A stretch of DNA of 64,000 nt, from the NCBI RefSeq assembly GCF_000472505.1, contig NZ_AWZR01000001.1, positions 425,693-489,692 of the forward strand, in the 5' to 3' direction. Shown here in pieces: positions 50,837 through 61,681 of this stretch. Position numbers and translations under genes: made by a program. The notes below the pieces were generated by a model, which made no database searches, was not told where the DNA came from, and was given only the letters and a program-made list of their open reading frames with translations. Position 1 is the first letter of the stretch; every line of letters starts with the position of its first letter. The DNA is from Luteimonas sp. J29. Its GTDB lineage: Bacteria > Pseudomonadota > Gammaproteobacteria > Xanthomonadales > Xanthomonadaceae.

Positions 50837-51774
50837 GCGGGGTTCCCCGGAAGCGTTTCGGTGCCGGCGCCGGGCGCGGCCAGCCGGGCGCGCAGGCCCG
50901 GCCCCCTGCCGCCCCGGCCGGCGAGTGGCCGCAGCGCATCCAGCCGCGGCATGGGATCGAGCAGCCGGATCGCCTCGCCGGCCATGCAGCGCGTGGCGCA
51001 CGCGCGCAGCTGGGCGGCGGTGTCCGGATCGGCGTGCGGGTCGCCGCCCTTGAGCACCGACACCGCGAAGAAGCGTTCCAGGTGCGTGCCGAGCACGCAG
51101 GCGTCGAGCGCCGGATGCGGCGGATCGACCACGCCCAGCATCAGGCCCGCGTCGGCGGACTGGCTGGCCGACAGCGGCGGCTGCACGTAGTCGAAGTCGA
51201 GCAGGCGCGCGCCCAGCCGCGCCCACACGGCCACGCGGTCGAACTGGTCGATGCCGGCGACCTCGCTGTCGAGCGCATAGGCCTCGGCGTCCATCAGCAG
51301 CGGATCGTTGAGTTCGATGAACAGGTACAGCGGCAGCGCGTCGGCGCCGGCGAAGGTCATCCGCGCCAGCCGGCGGGCGGCTGCGACCATGTCGCGCAGG
51401 TGGCCGCGGCCACGATGCGCCGGCGCCACGAACACGTAGTTGAGGTTCATCGCCAGCGCCGCGCCGTCTCGGCCCTCGAGCGCGTGGCAGAAGAAGTTCG
51501 CGCCGCCCACGACGTCGCCGTCGCGCGAGGCCACCAGCACCCATTCGGCGTAGGGCGCCGCGATCGCGCCGGCGCCATTGAGCGCCAGGCATTCGAGGAA
51601 GCCGTCGCGGCCTTCCTTTTCGTCGGGCAGCACGAAGGCCTCGTCGTAGGCGGCGAAGAAGCGGTCGAACACCGCTCCGGGGCCGGTCGCGGCCTCGACG
51701 TCGAGCCGTCCGCCACGCCCGCCCTCGAGCTGGAAACCGGCGTCGGCAAGACCGGACAGGGCGGGCAGCGGCAT
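50833..51774 (-). CDS. GNAT family N-acetyltransferase-like protein
   Basis: A 313-residue protein. A GNAT core at about residues 75-170 includes 'VLVASRDGDVVGGANFF' and the acetyl-CoA motif A 'NYVFVAPAHRGRGHLRDMVA'. The C-terminal 140 residues do not match a family I know. Substrate unknown. It is translationally coupled to the downstream membrane protein and divergent from pagL. Either the membrane protein or a cell-envelope metabolite might be the substrate; this is inference only. Confidence 0.75.
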   Translation of the reverse strand: MPLPALSGLADAGFQLEGGRGGRLDVEAATGPGAVFDRFFAAYDEAFVLPDEKEGRDGFLECLALNGAGAIAAPYAEWVLVASRDGDVVGGANFFCHALEGRDGAALAMNLNYVFVAPAHRGRGHLRDMVAAARRLARMTFAGADALPLYLFIELNDPLLMDAEAYALDSEVAGIDQFDRVAVWARLGARLLDFDYVQPPLSASQSADAGLMLGVVDPPHPALDACVLGTHLERFFAVSVLKGGDPHADPDTAAQLRACATRCMAGEAIRLLDPMPRLDALRPLAGRGGRGPGLRARLAAPGAGTETLPGNPA

Positions 51775-51920
51775 GGGCGGGCGCGTCGTCGGGGAACGGC
51801 GACAGGGTAACCGGGCCGCGCCCGGAACGCTGCGTGCCGGGCCGGCGCCGGGGCGGCCGTACCGGACCCGGGCGCGAGGTCTTATCCTGCGCAGCTTCGA
51901 GTTCCCCCACCGGTGTCCCC

Positions 51921-52415
51921 ATGTCGCGACCGATCCATGCCCCCGCGCGCCTGCTGGCCCTGCTGGCGCTGACGCTCCCCTGCGCCTTCGCTGCGCACGC
52001 CGCCGACCGGTTCGAGGTCGGCGCCGGCGTTTCGTTCACCCGCGACAACGAGGACACCCCGGTGTTCGCCGCCGCCTGGCTTCCGGAGTGGCGCGAGTAT
52101 CGCGGCGGCACGCTGCGCTGGGAGATCGGCGCGATGCACGTGCGCGGGCGCAGCGATTCGCACTACGACAACTTCGACGACGTCACCGTGGTCCACGCCG
52201 GCCTGCGTTACGAGCGGCCGAGCGGCCTGGTCGCCGGCTTCGGCGCCGGCGTGCAGAGCGGCAAGACCGAGGCCCTCTCGGGCGACCCGCAGTTCATCAG
52301 CACCTTCGGCTGGCGCTGGAACCGCTTCTCGCTGCTGGCCCGGCACATCTCCAACGCCAGCATCCACCAGCCCAACGACGGCGAGACGATGCTGCAGGCG
52401 GCGTGGCGCTTCTGA
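51921..52415 (+). CDS. pagL: Lipid A 3-O-deacylase (PagL-like)
   Basis: A 164-residue outer-membrane beta-barrel enzyme with a signal peptide ending near 'CAFAAHA'. The active-site signature is 'LLARHISNASIHQPNDGETM' near the C-terminus, with the His and Ser of the H-x-S-N motif, and the chain ends in an aromatic residue ('AAWRF') as outer-membrane barrels do. It would trim lipid A acyl chains. The ATG at 51921 immediately precedes the signal sequence. It converges with alr. Confidence 0.88.
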   Translation: MSRPIHAPARLLALLALTLPCAFAAHAADRFEVGAGVSFTRDNEDTPVFAAAWLPEWREYRGGTLRWEIGAMHVRGRSDSHYDNFDDVTVVHAGLRYERPSGLVAGFGAGVQSGKTEALSGDPQFISTFGWRWNRFSLLARHISNASIHQPNDGETMLQAAWRF

Positions 52416-52430
52416 CGCGCCGGCGCCGCG

Positions 52431-53504
52431 TCACGCGTAGCGGCGCGGCACCCGCTTGAGGCCGGCGAGCAGGCGGTACGGGCTGTTGCCGCTGCGCGCG
52501 GCCACTTCCGCCACCGGCAGGTTCGGCCCCCACAGTTCCACGCGGCTGCCGAGCCCGGCTTCCGGGTGGTCGGTGAGGTCGATGGTGAGCATGTCCATCG
52601 AGACCCGCCCGATCAGCTCGCCCGGGCGGCCGTCGATCACCACCGGCGTGCCCGAGGTGGCGTACTGCGGATAGCCGTCGGCGTAGCCGGCGGCGACCAC
52701 GCCCACGCGCGTGGGCCGCGTGGTGGTGTAGGTGCCTGCGTAGCCGATCGGCTCGCCCGCGGCCAGGTCGCGCACCGCGATCACCTTCGATTCGAGCGTC
52801 ATCACCGCGCGCAGTTCGTCGGCCGCGGCGCAGGGGGCGTCGAGCATGTGCGCGCCGTACAGCATCAGGCCCGGGCGCACCCACTCGCGGCGGGTCGCGG
52901 GCCAGGCCATCAGCGCGGCGGAGTTCGCCACGCTCGCCGGGGTGCCGGGCGGCAGCGACGCCAGCACCGACTCGAACACGGCCATCTGCCCCGGCGTGCT
53001 CGGGTGGGAGAGCTCGTCGGCGCGCGAGAAGTGGGTCATCGCCACCATCTGCCCGACCCAGGGCAGCGCCGCGAGCCGCCGCCATGCCGGCACGAACTCC
53101 TCCGGCGACAGGCCCAGCCGGTGCATGCCCGAATCGAGCTTGAGCCACACCTGCCACGGCTGGCGCGCCCGGTGGCGCTCGAGCAGGTCGACCTGCCAGG
53201 GCGAGGCGACCACGGTCCAGAGGCGATGGCGTTCGACCAGGTCGAGCTCGCCGGCGTCGAAGAAGCCTTCGAGCAGCACGATCGGCGCCTCGATCCCGGC
53301 CTCGCGCAGCTCCAGCGCCTCCTCCATGCAGGCCACGCCGAAGCCGTCGGCGTCCGCTTCGAGCGCGCGCGCGCAGGCAACGGCGCCGTGGCCGTAGGCA
53401 TCGGCCTTGACCACGGCGAGCGCGCGACCGCCGCCCAGCCGGCGCGCCAGGCGGTAGTTGTGGCGCAGCGCGTCGAGGTCGATCGTGGCGCGCGACGGAC
53501 GCAT
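52431..53504 (-). CDS. alr: Alanine racemase (catabolic type by context)
   Basis: A 357-residue fold-type III PLP enzyme. The PLP lysine is K33 in '[11 protein letters not shown]'; the catalytic tyrosine lies in '[18 protein letters not shown]'. It interconverts L- and D-alanine. The start overlaps the dadA stop (TGATG), so it belongs to an L-alanine catabolic dadA-dadX type operon and may supply D-alanine for oxidation as well as for peptidoglycan. Confidence 0.95.
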   Translation of the reverse strand: MRPSRATIDLDALRHNYRLARRLGGGRALAVVKADAYGHGAVACARALEADADGFGVACMEEALELREAGIEAPIVLLEGFFDAGELDLVERHRLWTVVASPWQVDLLERHRARQPWQVWLKLDSGMHRLGLSPEEFVPAWRRLAALPWVGQMVAMTHFSRADELSHPSTPGQMAVFESVLASLPPGTPASVANSAALMAWPATRREWVRPGLMLYGAHMLDAPCAAADELRAVMTLESKVIAVRDLAAGEPIGYAGTYTTTRPTRVGVVAAGYADGYPQYATSGTPVVIDGRPGELIGRVSMDMLTIDLTDHPEAGLGSRVELWGPNLPVAEVAARSGNSPYRLLAGLKRVPRRYA

Positions 53505-54787
53505 CAGCGCAGGCCCCTGGGCTGCGGCCAGGGACGGTCGTAGCGCGAGATGTCCAGGCCCTCGGGGTCGATCGCCGGCGTGCGGCCGTCGACGAGGTCG
53601 GCGAGGTAGCGCGCCGAGCCGCAGGCCATGGTCCAGCCCAGGGTGCCGTGGCCGGTGTTGAGCCACAGGTTGCGGTACTTCGTCGCGCCGACCACCGGCG
53701 GGCCGTCGGGCGTGGACGGGCGCAGGCCGGTCCAGAACGTGGCCGCGGAGAGATCGCCGCCGTCGGGGTACAGGCTGCGCACCACCATCTCCAGCGTCTC
53801 GCGCCGGCGCTGCGGCAGCGACAGGTCGTAGCCCGACACCTCGGCCATGCCGCCGACGCGGATGCGCTCGTCGAACCGGGTGATCGCGACCTTGTAGCTC
53901 TCGTCGAGCACGGTCGAGTGCGGCGCCAGTGCCGGGCGCGTGATCGGGATGGTGAGCGAGTAGCCCTTGAGCGGGTACACCGGCAGGTGGATGCCCACCG
54001 GCGCCAGCAGTTTCGGCGACCAGCTGCCGAGCGCGAGCACGTAGCGGTCGGCGGTCTCGACCCGGCCGTCGATGCGCACGCCGGCGATGCGGTCGCCCGC
54101 GGCCTGCAGCGCCTCGACGGTCGCGCCGTAGCGGAACTCGACGCCGGCGTCCGCGGCCAGCGCGGCGAGGCGGGTGGTGAACAGGTGGCAGTCCCCGGTC
54201 TCGTCGCCGGGCAGCCGCAGCGCGCCGGCAAGCGTGTCGGCGACGCCGGCCAGCGCCGGCTCGACCCGGACGATGCCGGCGCGGTCGAGCAGCTCGTGCG
54301 GCACGCCGTACTCGCGCAGCACCGCGATGTCGCGCGCGGCGCCGTCGAGCTGGGCCTGGGTGCGGAACAGCTGGGTGGTGCCGAGGGTGCGCTGCTCGTA
54401 GGCGATGCCGGTGGCCTGGCGCAGTTCGCGCAGGCAGTCGCGGCTGTACTCGGCCAGGCGCACCATGCGCGCCTTGCTCACCGCGTAGCGATGGTGGGTG
54501 CAGTTGCGCAGCATCCGCCACAGCCAGCGGTACTGCTCCGGGTCGGCGGTGGGCTTGATCGCGAGCGGGGCGTGGCGCGACAGCAGCCACTTCACCGCCT
54601 TGAGCGGGATGCCCGGCGCCGGCCACGGCGAGGCGTAGCCCGGCGAGACCTGGCCGGCGTTGCCGAAGCTGGTTTCCATCGCCGGCCCGCTGGCGCGGTC
54701 GACCACGACCACCTCGTGGCCGGCCTGGCGCAGGTACCAGGCGCTGGTCACGCCGATCACGCCGGAGCCGAGGATCAGGATGCGCAT
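53504..54787 (-). CDS. dadA: D-amino acid dehydrogenase small subunit
   Basis: A 427-residue FAD-dependent, membrane-associated dehydrogenase that oxidises D-alanine to pyruvate and feeds electrons to the respiratory chain. The FAD motif 'GSGVIG' is at residues 7-12; '[17 protein letters not shown]' and '[20 protein letters not shown]' are DadA hallmarks. The ATG at 54787 gives the classic '[12 protein letters not shown]' start. Divergent from an Lrp-type regulator. Confidence 0.96.
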   Translation of the reverse strand: MRILILGSGVIGVTSAWYLRQAGHEVVVVDRASGPAMETSFGNAGQVSPGYASPWPAPGIPLKAVKWLLSRHAPLAIKPTADPEQYRWLWRMLRNCTHHRYAVSKARMVRLAEYSRDCLRELRQATGIAYEQRTLGTTQLFRTQAQLDGAARDIAVLREYGVPHELLDRAGIVRVEPALAGVADTLAGALRLPGDETGDCHLFTTRLAALAADAGVEFRYGATVEALQAAGDRIAGVRIDGRVETADRYVLALGSWSPKLLAPVGIHLPVYPLKGYSLTIPITRPALAPHSTVLDESYKVAITRFDERIRVGGMAEVSGYDLSLPQRRRETLEMVVRSLYPDGGDLSAATFWTGLRPSTPDGPPVVGATKYRNLWLNTGHGTLGWTMACGSARYLADLVDGRTPAIDPEGLDISRYDRPWPQPRGLR

Positions 54788-54912
54788 GCGTGTGCCCGTG
54801 TGCTGCTGCCGGCGGGCCGTGCCCGTGCCGGCGGTGGATCCGGAGGACTCTATCGTCGCCGGCCGGGGTCCCGCGGCTGCGTCGGCGCGCGGGCGGGTGC
54901 GGCGATTCACCC

Positions 54913-54972
54913 AGTATAGGAACGGCTGGCCAGTTTATTTTCCCGAAAAATGCGGTGATCGCGAGGTATATT
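54913..54972. promoter_or_regulatory. Divergent dadA / lrp promoter with Lrp-like box
   Basis: A minus-strand TATACT (54918 down to 54913) and a plus-strand TATATT (54967-54972) are good -10 candidates for dadA and lrp. The AT-rich quasi-palindrome TTATTTTCCCGAAAAATG (54935-54952) lies between them and resembles Lrp-type sites. Neither promoter has a good -35, as expected when an activator is needed. Confidence 0.5.
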
Positions 54973-55001
54973 CCTGCAGAAGAGGCCATCCGGAGCGGGA
55001 T

Positions 55002-55475
55002 GTGAAGCGCAAGGAACTGGACCGGATCGACCGTCGCATCCTGAAGATCCTGCAGAAGGAGGGGCGGATCTCCTTCACCGAACTGGGCGAGCGGGTGGGG
55101 CTGTCGACCACGCCGTGCACCGAGCGGGTGCGGCGCATGGAACGCGACGGGGTGATCACCGGCTACCACGCAAGGGTGGCGCCGGAGGCGGTCGGCGCCG
55201 GGCTGCTGGTGTTCGTGGAGATCAGCCTGGCCTACAAGTCCGGCGACATCTTCGAGGAGTTCCGCCGCGCCGCGCTGCGGCTGCCCAACGTGCTCGAGTG
55301 CCACCTGGTCTCGGGCGACTTCGACTACCTGATCAAGGCGCGGATCTCGGAGATGGCCTCCTACCGCAAGCTGCTCGGCAGCACCCTGCTGACCCTGCCG
55401 CACGTGCGCGAGTCCAAGAGCTACATCGTCATGGAAGAGGTGAAGGAGACGCTGGAGCTGCCGGTGGGGGACTGA
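55002..55475 (+). CDS. lrp: Lrp/AsnC family transcriptional regulator
   Basis: A 157-residue leucine-responsive-type regulator: N-terminal HTH ('[19 protein letters not shown]') and C-terminal RAM ligand-binding domain ('[18 protein letters not shown]'). I chose GTG at 55002, six bases after GGAG, which gives the typical '[16 protein letters not shown]' start; no ATG fits. Divergent from dadA-alr, it probably activates that operon in response to alanine (as Lrp or DadR do). Confidence 0.92.
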   Translation: MKRKELDRIDRRILKILQKEGRISFTELGERVGLSTTPCTERVRRMERDGVITGYHARVAPEAVGAGLLVFVEISLAYKSGDIFEEFRRAALRLPNVLECHLVSGDFDYLIKARISEMASYRKLLGSTLLTLPHVRESKSYIVMEEVKETLELPVGD

Positions 55476-55684
55476 GCCGCAGCCCGCGCCCGGTCCAACC
55501 GGGACGATCCCGCGCCCGTTCGATCCCCGTGCACTTCGTCGCGACCGCGGGCAGGGCTATCGCTGTCGAGGCGGCGGAGCCGCGGGGGGCTGCCGCCCCG
55601 CAGATGGCCCGGCTTCGGAGTCGCGCCCGAGGGCCGTCTGCCGGGCCGTTTGGCGTCGGGGCCGACGGGCCGCGCCGGGGCCGT

Positions 55685-55761
55685 CAGGCCCCCGCGGCGA
55701 ATGTCCCCCGGCTTCCGCGTGCAGGCGGAAGCCTCCTCCTCGATTTCGCCGCAGGGGCCTG
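55685..55761 (+). repeat. Dispersed nested-hairpin repeat, copy B
   Basis: The outer stem pairs CAGGCCCC...GCGGCGAA (55685-55701) with TTCGCCGC...GGGGCCTG (55745-55761) with one interruption. The inner stem pairs GGCTTCCGC with GCGGAAGCC (55710-55718/55725-55733). The boxes AATGTCCCCCGG and CCTCCTCC occupy the same places as in copy A at 20040-20119. Confidence 0.75.
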
Positions 55762-56003
55762 CCATCCCCAGCACGGCTCGGCTTCGAGATTGCTCCGTGG
55801 CCCTGTCGGGTTTCCCGAAGCCGGGCTTGCGAGCGCTGCGCAACAGGTGCGCGATCGGTGGTGCGTCGCGACGTCTTCGCCTGGCCGGATCGGGTTCGGT
55901 CGAACGGGTCGCGCCCGTGATGGGCCAATGGTGTGGAGAGGTGCCGACGCAGAGGTCCTGCCGTCAGCCCACTCCAGGCCGCCCGGACGGGTCCAGGCGG
56001 GTG

Positions 56004-56085
56004 CGGGTACGCCCGGGGACGAAATCAGGGAGGAGGCGCCGGCCGCAGGCCGGCGCCGGGGGACATTCGTCCCCGGGCGTACCCG
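56004..56085 (-). repeat. Dispersed nested-hairpin repeat, copy C (inverted)
   Basis: A perfect 20-bp outer stem (56004-56023 against 56066-56085) encloses a perfect 10-bp inner stem GGCGCCGGCC/GGCCGGCGCC (56035-56044/56048-56057) with a 3-base loop. On the minus strand it reads AATGTCCCCCGG...CCTCCTCC, as in copies A and B. It lies 243 bp from copy B in opposite orientation. Confidence 0.78.
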
Positions 56086-56203
56086 TACCCGGCCCCCTCG
56101 CACGCCTGCCGGACTTCCTTGCCGGAAGCAGGGGCGGATGACCTGGACGCGTCTCGCGGCAGCCCCCACCTGCGGGGCCGGCCCGATCCGGAGTGCCGCC
56201 CCC

Positions 56204-56232
56204 CTTGAAAGCCCCGCAGTGGCCCCCATGTT
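56204..56232 (+). promoter_or_regulatory. Sigma32-type heat-shock promoter of groESL
   Basis: CTTGAAA (56204-56210), a 13-bp spacer and CCCCATGTT (56224-56232) match the heat-shock consensus CTTGAAA-N13-CCCCATnT almost perfectly, 120 bp upstream of groES. Confidence 0.8.
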
Positions 56233-56277
56233 CGGCGCACCTCCCGGGTCCAAGCCGGGATTTTCGCGCCAGCGATG

Positions 56278-56304
56278 CTGGCACTCCCCAGGGCCGAGTG
56301 CTAA
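56278..56304. promoter_or_regulatory. CIRCE operator (HrcA binding site)
   Basis: CTGGCACTC-N9-GAGTGCTAA; the right arm is identical to the CIRCE consensus and the left arm differs at two positions. It lies 48 bp before groES and downstream of the sigma32 promoter, consistent with dual control by RpoH and HrcA. Confidence 0.9.
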
Positions 56305-56352
56305 CATCGCCGCCCCTTTTACATTGCAATCAATCACTTGCGAGGATTGAAC

Positions 56353-56643
56353 ATGAGCAACATCAAGCCGCTGTTCGACCGCGTGGTCATCAAGCGCATG
56401 GAAGAAGAGAAGGTGTCCGCCGGCGGGATCGTGATCCCCGACTCGGCCGCCGAGAAGCCCATCAAGGGCGAAGTGGTGGCCGTCGGCGAGGGCAAGGTGC
56501 TCGACAACGGCAGCGTGCGTGCCCCCAAGGTCAAGGCCGGCGACAAGGTCCTGTTCGGCAAGTACAGCGGCACCGAGGTCAAGCTCGACGGCACCGAGTA
56601 CCTGGTGGTCCGGGAAGACGACATCCTCGCCATCCTCGGCTGA
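56353..56643 (+). CDS. groES: Co-chaperonin GroES
   Basis: A 96-residue heptameric lid of the GroEL chamber. '[21 protein letters not shown]' region, the mobile loop '[15 protein letters not shown]' and the end '[14 protein letters not shown]' are standard. The ATG at 56353 gives the normal GroES length. groEL follows after 140 bp, longer than usual, without an evident extra promoter. Confidence 0.98.
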   Translation: MSNIKPLFDRVVIKRMEEEKVSAGGIVIPDSAAEKPIKGEVVAVGEGKVLDNGSVRAPKVKAGDKVLFGKYSGTEVKLDGTEYLVVREDDILAILG

Positions 56644-56675
56644 CTGCCATGACGGCGGCGGCACGGGCCCGGTGA

Positions 56676-58421
<1,746 letters not shown>

Positions 58422-58450
58422 TCCAGTCGCGCCACCGCGCTGCAACATGG

Positions 58451-58480
58451 AAAACCCCGCCGCGAGGCGGGGTTTTCTTT
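58451..58480 (+). terminator. Intrinsic terminator of groESL
   Basis: An 11-bp perfect stem (AAAACCCCGCC/GGCGGGGTTTT) with a GCGA loop, followed by TTTTCTTTT. The A-run on the other side lets it also serve the convergent gene at 58501. Confidence 0.9.
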
Positions 58481-58500
58481 TGCCTGCGCGGCGCGGCGCG

Positions 58501-59709
58501 TCAGTTGCCCAGCAGCCCGCGCAGCAGTCCGCGCGCGGTCTCCTTCGCCGCCGGCCTGGCGGCGTCGCGGGTGGCGCCGGCGGCCAGGCCGGGCATGAGC
58601 ATGGCGGTGGACTTGCTGCGCACGCGCACGGTCCAGGCCGGGGACCAGTCGCGACCGGCGTCGGCCGGGCGCGGCTCGGCGATGCTGCGCTGGCCGCCGT
58701 AGGCGATCATCTGCACCAGCGGCGCGGCCTCGACCCCGGCGAACACTTCGGCCGGGATCCGGCAGCTGCGCGCGTCGGCGCCGAGCACGGTGCGCTTGCC
58801 GGTCCACTGCGCCAGCAGCGATTCGGGCAGGTAGTCCATCAGCTCGAGGCCGGCGTAGCCATCCTCGGAGCTGCTCCACATCACGATGGTGTCGCCCTGC
58901 GAGGCCATGGCGTGGATGAAGTAGCCACGGGCACCGTCGACCGCGTTCCACTCCAGGGCCATGCCCTCGCCGGGGCTGCCCGTGCTGTCGAGCTCGAGCC
59001 GGGGCAGGAAGTCGTCGCCCTGGTCGAGCGCGAACTGCAGGGAAGCCGGCAGGCCGCTGCCCTCGAGCCGGTGGCTGCCGACCAGCGAGGCCTTGTCGGA
59101 CACGCCGCGTCGCGCGCCCGGATTGGGCCACAGCACGTGCTGAGGGCCGATGTCGGGGCCCTGGGCCGGCACCTGGCGCGGCGCCATCGCGCGCCCGCCC
59201 TGCACCGGCTTGCCGTTGCGCACGGTCATCGAGTACTCGACCGGCTGGCCGCTGCGCGCCTGCTCGCCGCAGCCCCAGAAATAGCGCACGCGGTAGCTGG
59301 CGCCGTCGGCCAGGCCCAGGCCGCCGCTGCCGTCGTGGCCGCCGGCGGCTGCGTCCCTGCCGCGCTCGCGCGCCAGCAGTTCGATGCTGGGGCCCAGCTG
59401 CAGCCCCTTGGGCACGGCCTGGGTGGCCGGCTGGCCGGGCGCGGCGCGGTTGTGCAGCGCGACGTCCAGGTAGCGGCCGGGCATGCCCGGGTGCCGGGTC
59501 ATGCCGTAGGTGGGGCGCTGGCCGCCCATGGCGCCGGCCAGGCGGCCCATCGCGCCCATGCCGGGCATGCCCGGCATGGCGTGGGTGGCGACATCGATGT
59601 AGAGCTCGGCCGGCGCTGCCTGCGCGGGCGCGGCCAGGGTGGCGGCGGACAGCGCAAGCGCCAGGGTCGACGCCGCGCGGAGTGGGGAAACGTGCATGGG
59701 AACGTGCAT
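58501..59709 (-). CDS. Exported protein of unknown function, Met/Gly-rich near the N-terminus
   Basis: A 402-residue protein with a Sec signal peptide cleaved after 'APAQA'. The mature part begins with 'ELYIDVATHAMPGMPGMGAM' and continues as a mostly beta globular protein with 'YFWGCGEQARSGQPVEYSMT' and 'GYFIHAMASQGDTIVMWSSS'. Two cysteines only. I recognise no family. Either of two ATGs (59709 or 59697) may be used; the longer is given. It may be the first gene of a unit of its own; the lipoprotein upstream is 126 bp away on the same strand. Confidence 0.72.
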   Translation of the reverse strand: MHVPMHVSPLRAASTLALALSAATLAAPAQAAPAELYIDVATHAMPGMPGMGAMGRLAGAMGGQRPTYGMTRHPGMPGRYLDVALHNRAAPGQPATQAVPKGLQLGPSIELLARERGRDAAAGGHDGSGGLGLADGASYRVRYFWGCGEQARSGQPVEYSMTVRNGKPVQGGRAMAPRQVPAQGPDIGPQHVLWPNPGARRGVSDKASLVGSHRLEGSGLPASLQFALDQGDDFLPRLELDSTGSPGEGMALEWNAVDGARGYFIHAMASQGDTIVMWSSSEDGYAGLELMDYLPESLLAQWTGKRTVLGADARSCRIPAEVFAGVEAAPLVQMIAYGGQRSIAEPRPADAGRDWSPAWTVRVRSKSTAMLMPGLAAGATRDAARPAAKETARGLLRGLLGN

Positions 59710-59835
59710 GGATTGGGCCCTTGCTGGATGGGCGGACCGGACGGCGGCCCTGCCGGCCCGGGGCGTCCGGGCCAGCCATCCACGAGGAAAGGGGGCGGCG
59801 ACTGACAGCGCCGGCCGCATGGCCCGCAGGCCCGT

Positions 59836-60408
59836 TCAGTCGGCGATCGCGGCGATCCGCATGTAGCGGTCGTAGGTGTCGCGCAGGGTGTCCAGGCGCG
59901 CCTGTACCGCACTGCGTTCGGCGGCCGAGAGCGTGGCGAAGGGTTCGTTCGCCAGCACCTCGAGGGCGTGCTCGCGCTTGTGCGGCTCGAGCCGGTCCAG
60001 GCGCGCCTGGCCGTCGGCGCCGGCGTAGCGCTCGTGCATCATGTGCGCGTAGAGCACGTCGTTGACCTTTTGCCGCAGCCCGCGGTACTCCGGCAGCGGC
60101 AGGTCCGCCGTGGCGGCCACCTGCAGCCCCTGTTCGTCGTATTTCGACAGCGGGATGAAGTGGCTGCCGCTGGCGTCCATCAGCGCGATCTCCTCTTCCA
60201 TGCCGCGCACGTAGGCGTCCAGCAGGTCGGGCGTGAGGGTCGGACGCGGATCTTCATTGGAGGGATGCCGGACCAGGTCGGCCGACCCGGGCGGCCCGGC
60301 CTGCCCGGGGCGCGCGCGTTGTTCACCGCAGGCCGCCAGCAGCAGCGGGAGGAGCAGGGCCAGGGCGGCGGCGGGAACGGCGGGACGGGGCAGGATGGCG
60401 TCGGGCAT
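59836..60408 (-). CDS. Lipoprotein of unknown function
   Basis: A 190-residue protein with a lipoprotein signal ('ALLLPLLLAACGE', lipobox LAAC). The mature region is helical and charged ('LLDAYVRGMEEEIALMD', 'LRQKVNDVLYAHMMHERYAG', 'LSAAERSAVQARLDTLRDTY'). No catalytic motif is visible. The frame is open upstream but the ATG at 60408 gives a correct signal peptide. It lies between aat and the 402-residue exported protein, all on the minus strand. Confidence 0.78.
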   Translation of the reverse strand: MPDAILPRPAVPAAALALLLPLLLAACGEQRARPGQAGPPGSADLVRHPSNEDPRPTLTPDLLDAYVRGMEEEIALMDASGSHFIPLSKYDEQGLQVAATADLPLPEYRGLRQKVNDVLYAHMMHERYAGADGQARLDRLEPHKREHALEVLANEPFATLSAAERSAVQARLDTLRDTYDRYMRIAAIAD

Positions 60409-60514
60409 GGATCGGGTCTCGTGGAAGGTGGCGCAGGCGCCGGTCGGAAAGGTGTCCGCTTCATCCACGCGATCGGCGGGTGCGAACTGACAGGCCGGCC
60501 ACCGGTCCACCGCG

Positions 60515-61246
60515 TCAGTCCACCGCGGCCGCCAGCCGCAGCGTGACCGGCCGCACGATGGCCTCGGCCAGTCGCCGCCTGAACTCCTCGCGCGTGATCT
60601 CGAACGCGCCCATCCGCTGCAGGTGCGGCTTGAGGTACTGCACGTCGTGCAGCAGGAAGCCGCTCCGGCGCAGGCTCGCGCACAGGTGGGCGAACCCGAC
60701 CGCACCGGCGTTGTTCACCAGGCGGAACTGGCTTTCGCCGGCGAAGTAGCCGCCGATCGCCACCCCGTACAGCCCGCCGACCAGCGCACCTTCCTGCCAG
60801 ACCTCGACGCTGTGCGCGGCGCCGATGCGATGCAGTTCGGCATAGGCCCGCATCAGCCCGTCGCTGATCCAGGTGTCGTGGCGGCGATCGGGATGGTGCG
60901 CGCAATGGGCCACCACCTGATCGAATGCCGTGTCCATGGTGACCGCGAAGCGTCCCTGGCGCGCGAGCCTGCGCGCCTCCCGGCCGATGCGGACGCCGTC
61001 GACCGGCAACACCGCGCGCATCGGTGGATCGAACCAGAGCACCCGGCGCCCGTCGTCCTGCGCCATCGGGAACAGGCCGCAGGCATAGGCGCGCACCAGC
61101 GTGTCCGCGCCCAGCGGCTGGGACTCGTGCAGCATGCGCGCGAGCGCGTCCGCGTCGCCGCCCTGCAGCCGTCTTGCAAGCGCCAGCAGCGTCCGCACGG
61201 CGCGATGCCTCGACCCGCGAAGGCGGCGCCGCATCCAGCCGGTCAT
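60515..61246 (-). CDS. aat: Leucyl/phenylalanyl-tRNA-protein transferase (divergent)
   Basis: A 243-residue protein with the Aat core: '[15 protein letters not shown]', '[13 protein letters not shown]', '[19 protein letters not shown]' and '[20 protein letters not shown]'. Aat adds Leu/Phe from tRNA to N-degron substrates for ClpAPS. The region before 'GLFPM' lacks the usual Pro/Leu-rich N-terminal motif of Aat, and 'WFDPP' replaces the common 'WWSP', so it may be a paralogue with altered function. The ATG at 61246 is the most sensible of several in-frame starts. Confidence 0.8.
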   Translation of the reverse strand: MTGWMRRRLRGSRHRAVRTLLALARRLQGGDADALARMLHESQPLGADTLVRAYACGLFPMAQDDGRRVLWFDPPMRAVLPVDGVRIGREARRLARQGRFAVTMDTAFDQVVAHCAHHPDRRHDTWISDGLMRAYAELHRIGAAHSVEVWQEGALVGGLYGVAIGGYFAGESQFRLVNNAGAVGFAHLCASLRRSGFLLHDVQYLKPHLQRMGAFEITREEFRRRLAEAIVRPVTLRLAAAVD

Positions 61247-61681
61247 GCGCGTGGAATCCCCCTTGGCATGGCGTGCCACCATACGACAAGGCGCCGGAAC
61301 ACGCAGCGCAAGGGCCGCACGGGCGCCCGGCAGCGGCTGCATGGCCGCGCCGCCGCGCCGCTGCGAGCCGCCCCGTCCGGCGCGCCACGCGGATCGCGCC
61401 ATGCGCCCGCCAGTGCCCGCCAAGCCGCCGGGCCAGGTGGCTGCACGATGAACGGCGCGATCCACTCCGCCCACGACGACTCCAGGTGCTGTATGGTGGC
61501 GCCACTGTTCAAAGCGGGATCACGGTACATCGTGGCCCGATGCGGTAGATCACAGGCGCCAGGTCGAAGACGGCCGCTCCGGACGATCCGCTCCATCGCT
61601 TCGCGTTACCCCTTGCTCGATACAGTCCGGCCACGCCTCCTGCGCGGCCGTGCATCCCCAACTGATCCAGGGAGTAACACC
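61247..61681. other. Divergent aat / cold-shock gene intergenic region
   Basis: A 435-bp gap. The last 170 bp probably form the long 5' leader typical of cold-shock genes; AGGGAG (61669-61674) is its ribosome-binding site. I could not assign promoter elements with confidence and see no gene in it. Confidence 0.45.

Larger units (their letters stand above)
55476..56352. other. Long intergenic region with two repeat copies and the groESL promoter
   Basis: An 877-bp space with no credible gene: open frames here have no family features and run through palindromes. It holds repeat copies B (55685-55761) and C (56004-56085), a sigma32-type promoter (56204-56232) and the CIRCE operator (56278-56304). 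Confidence 0.6.
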
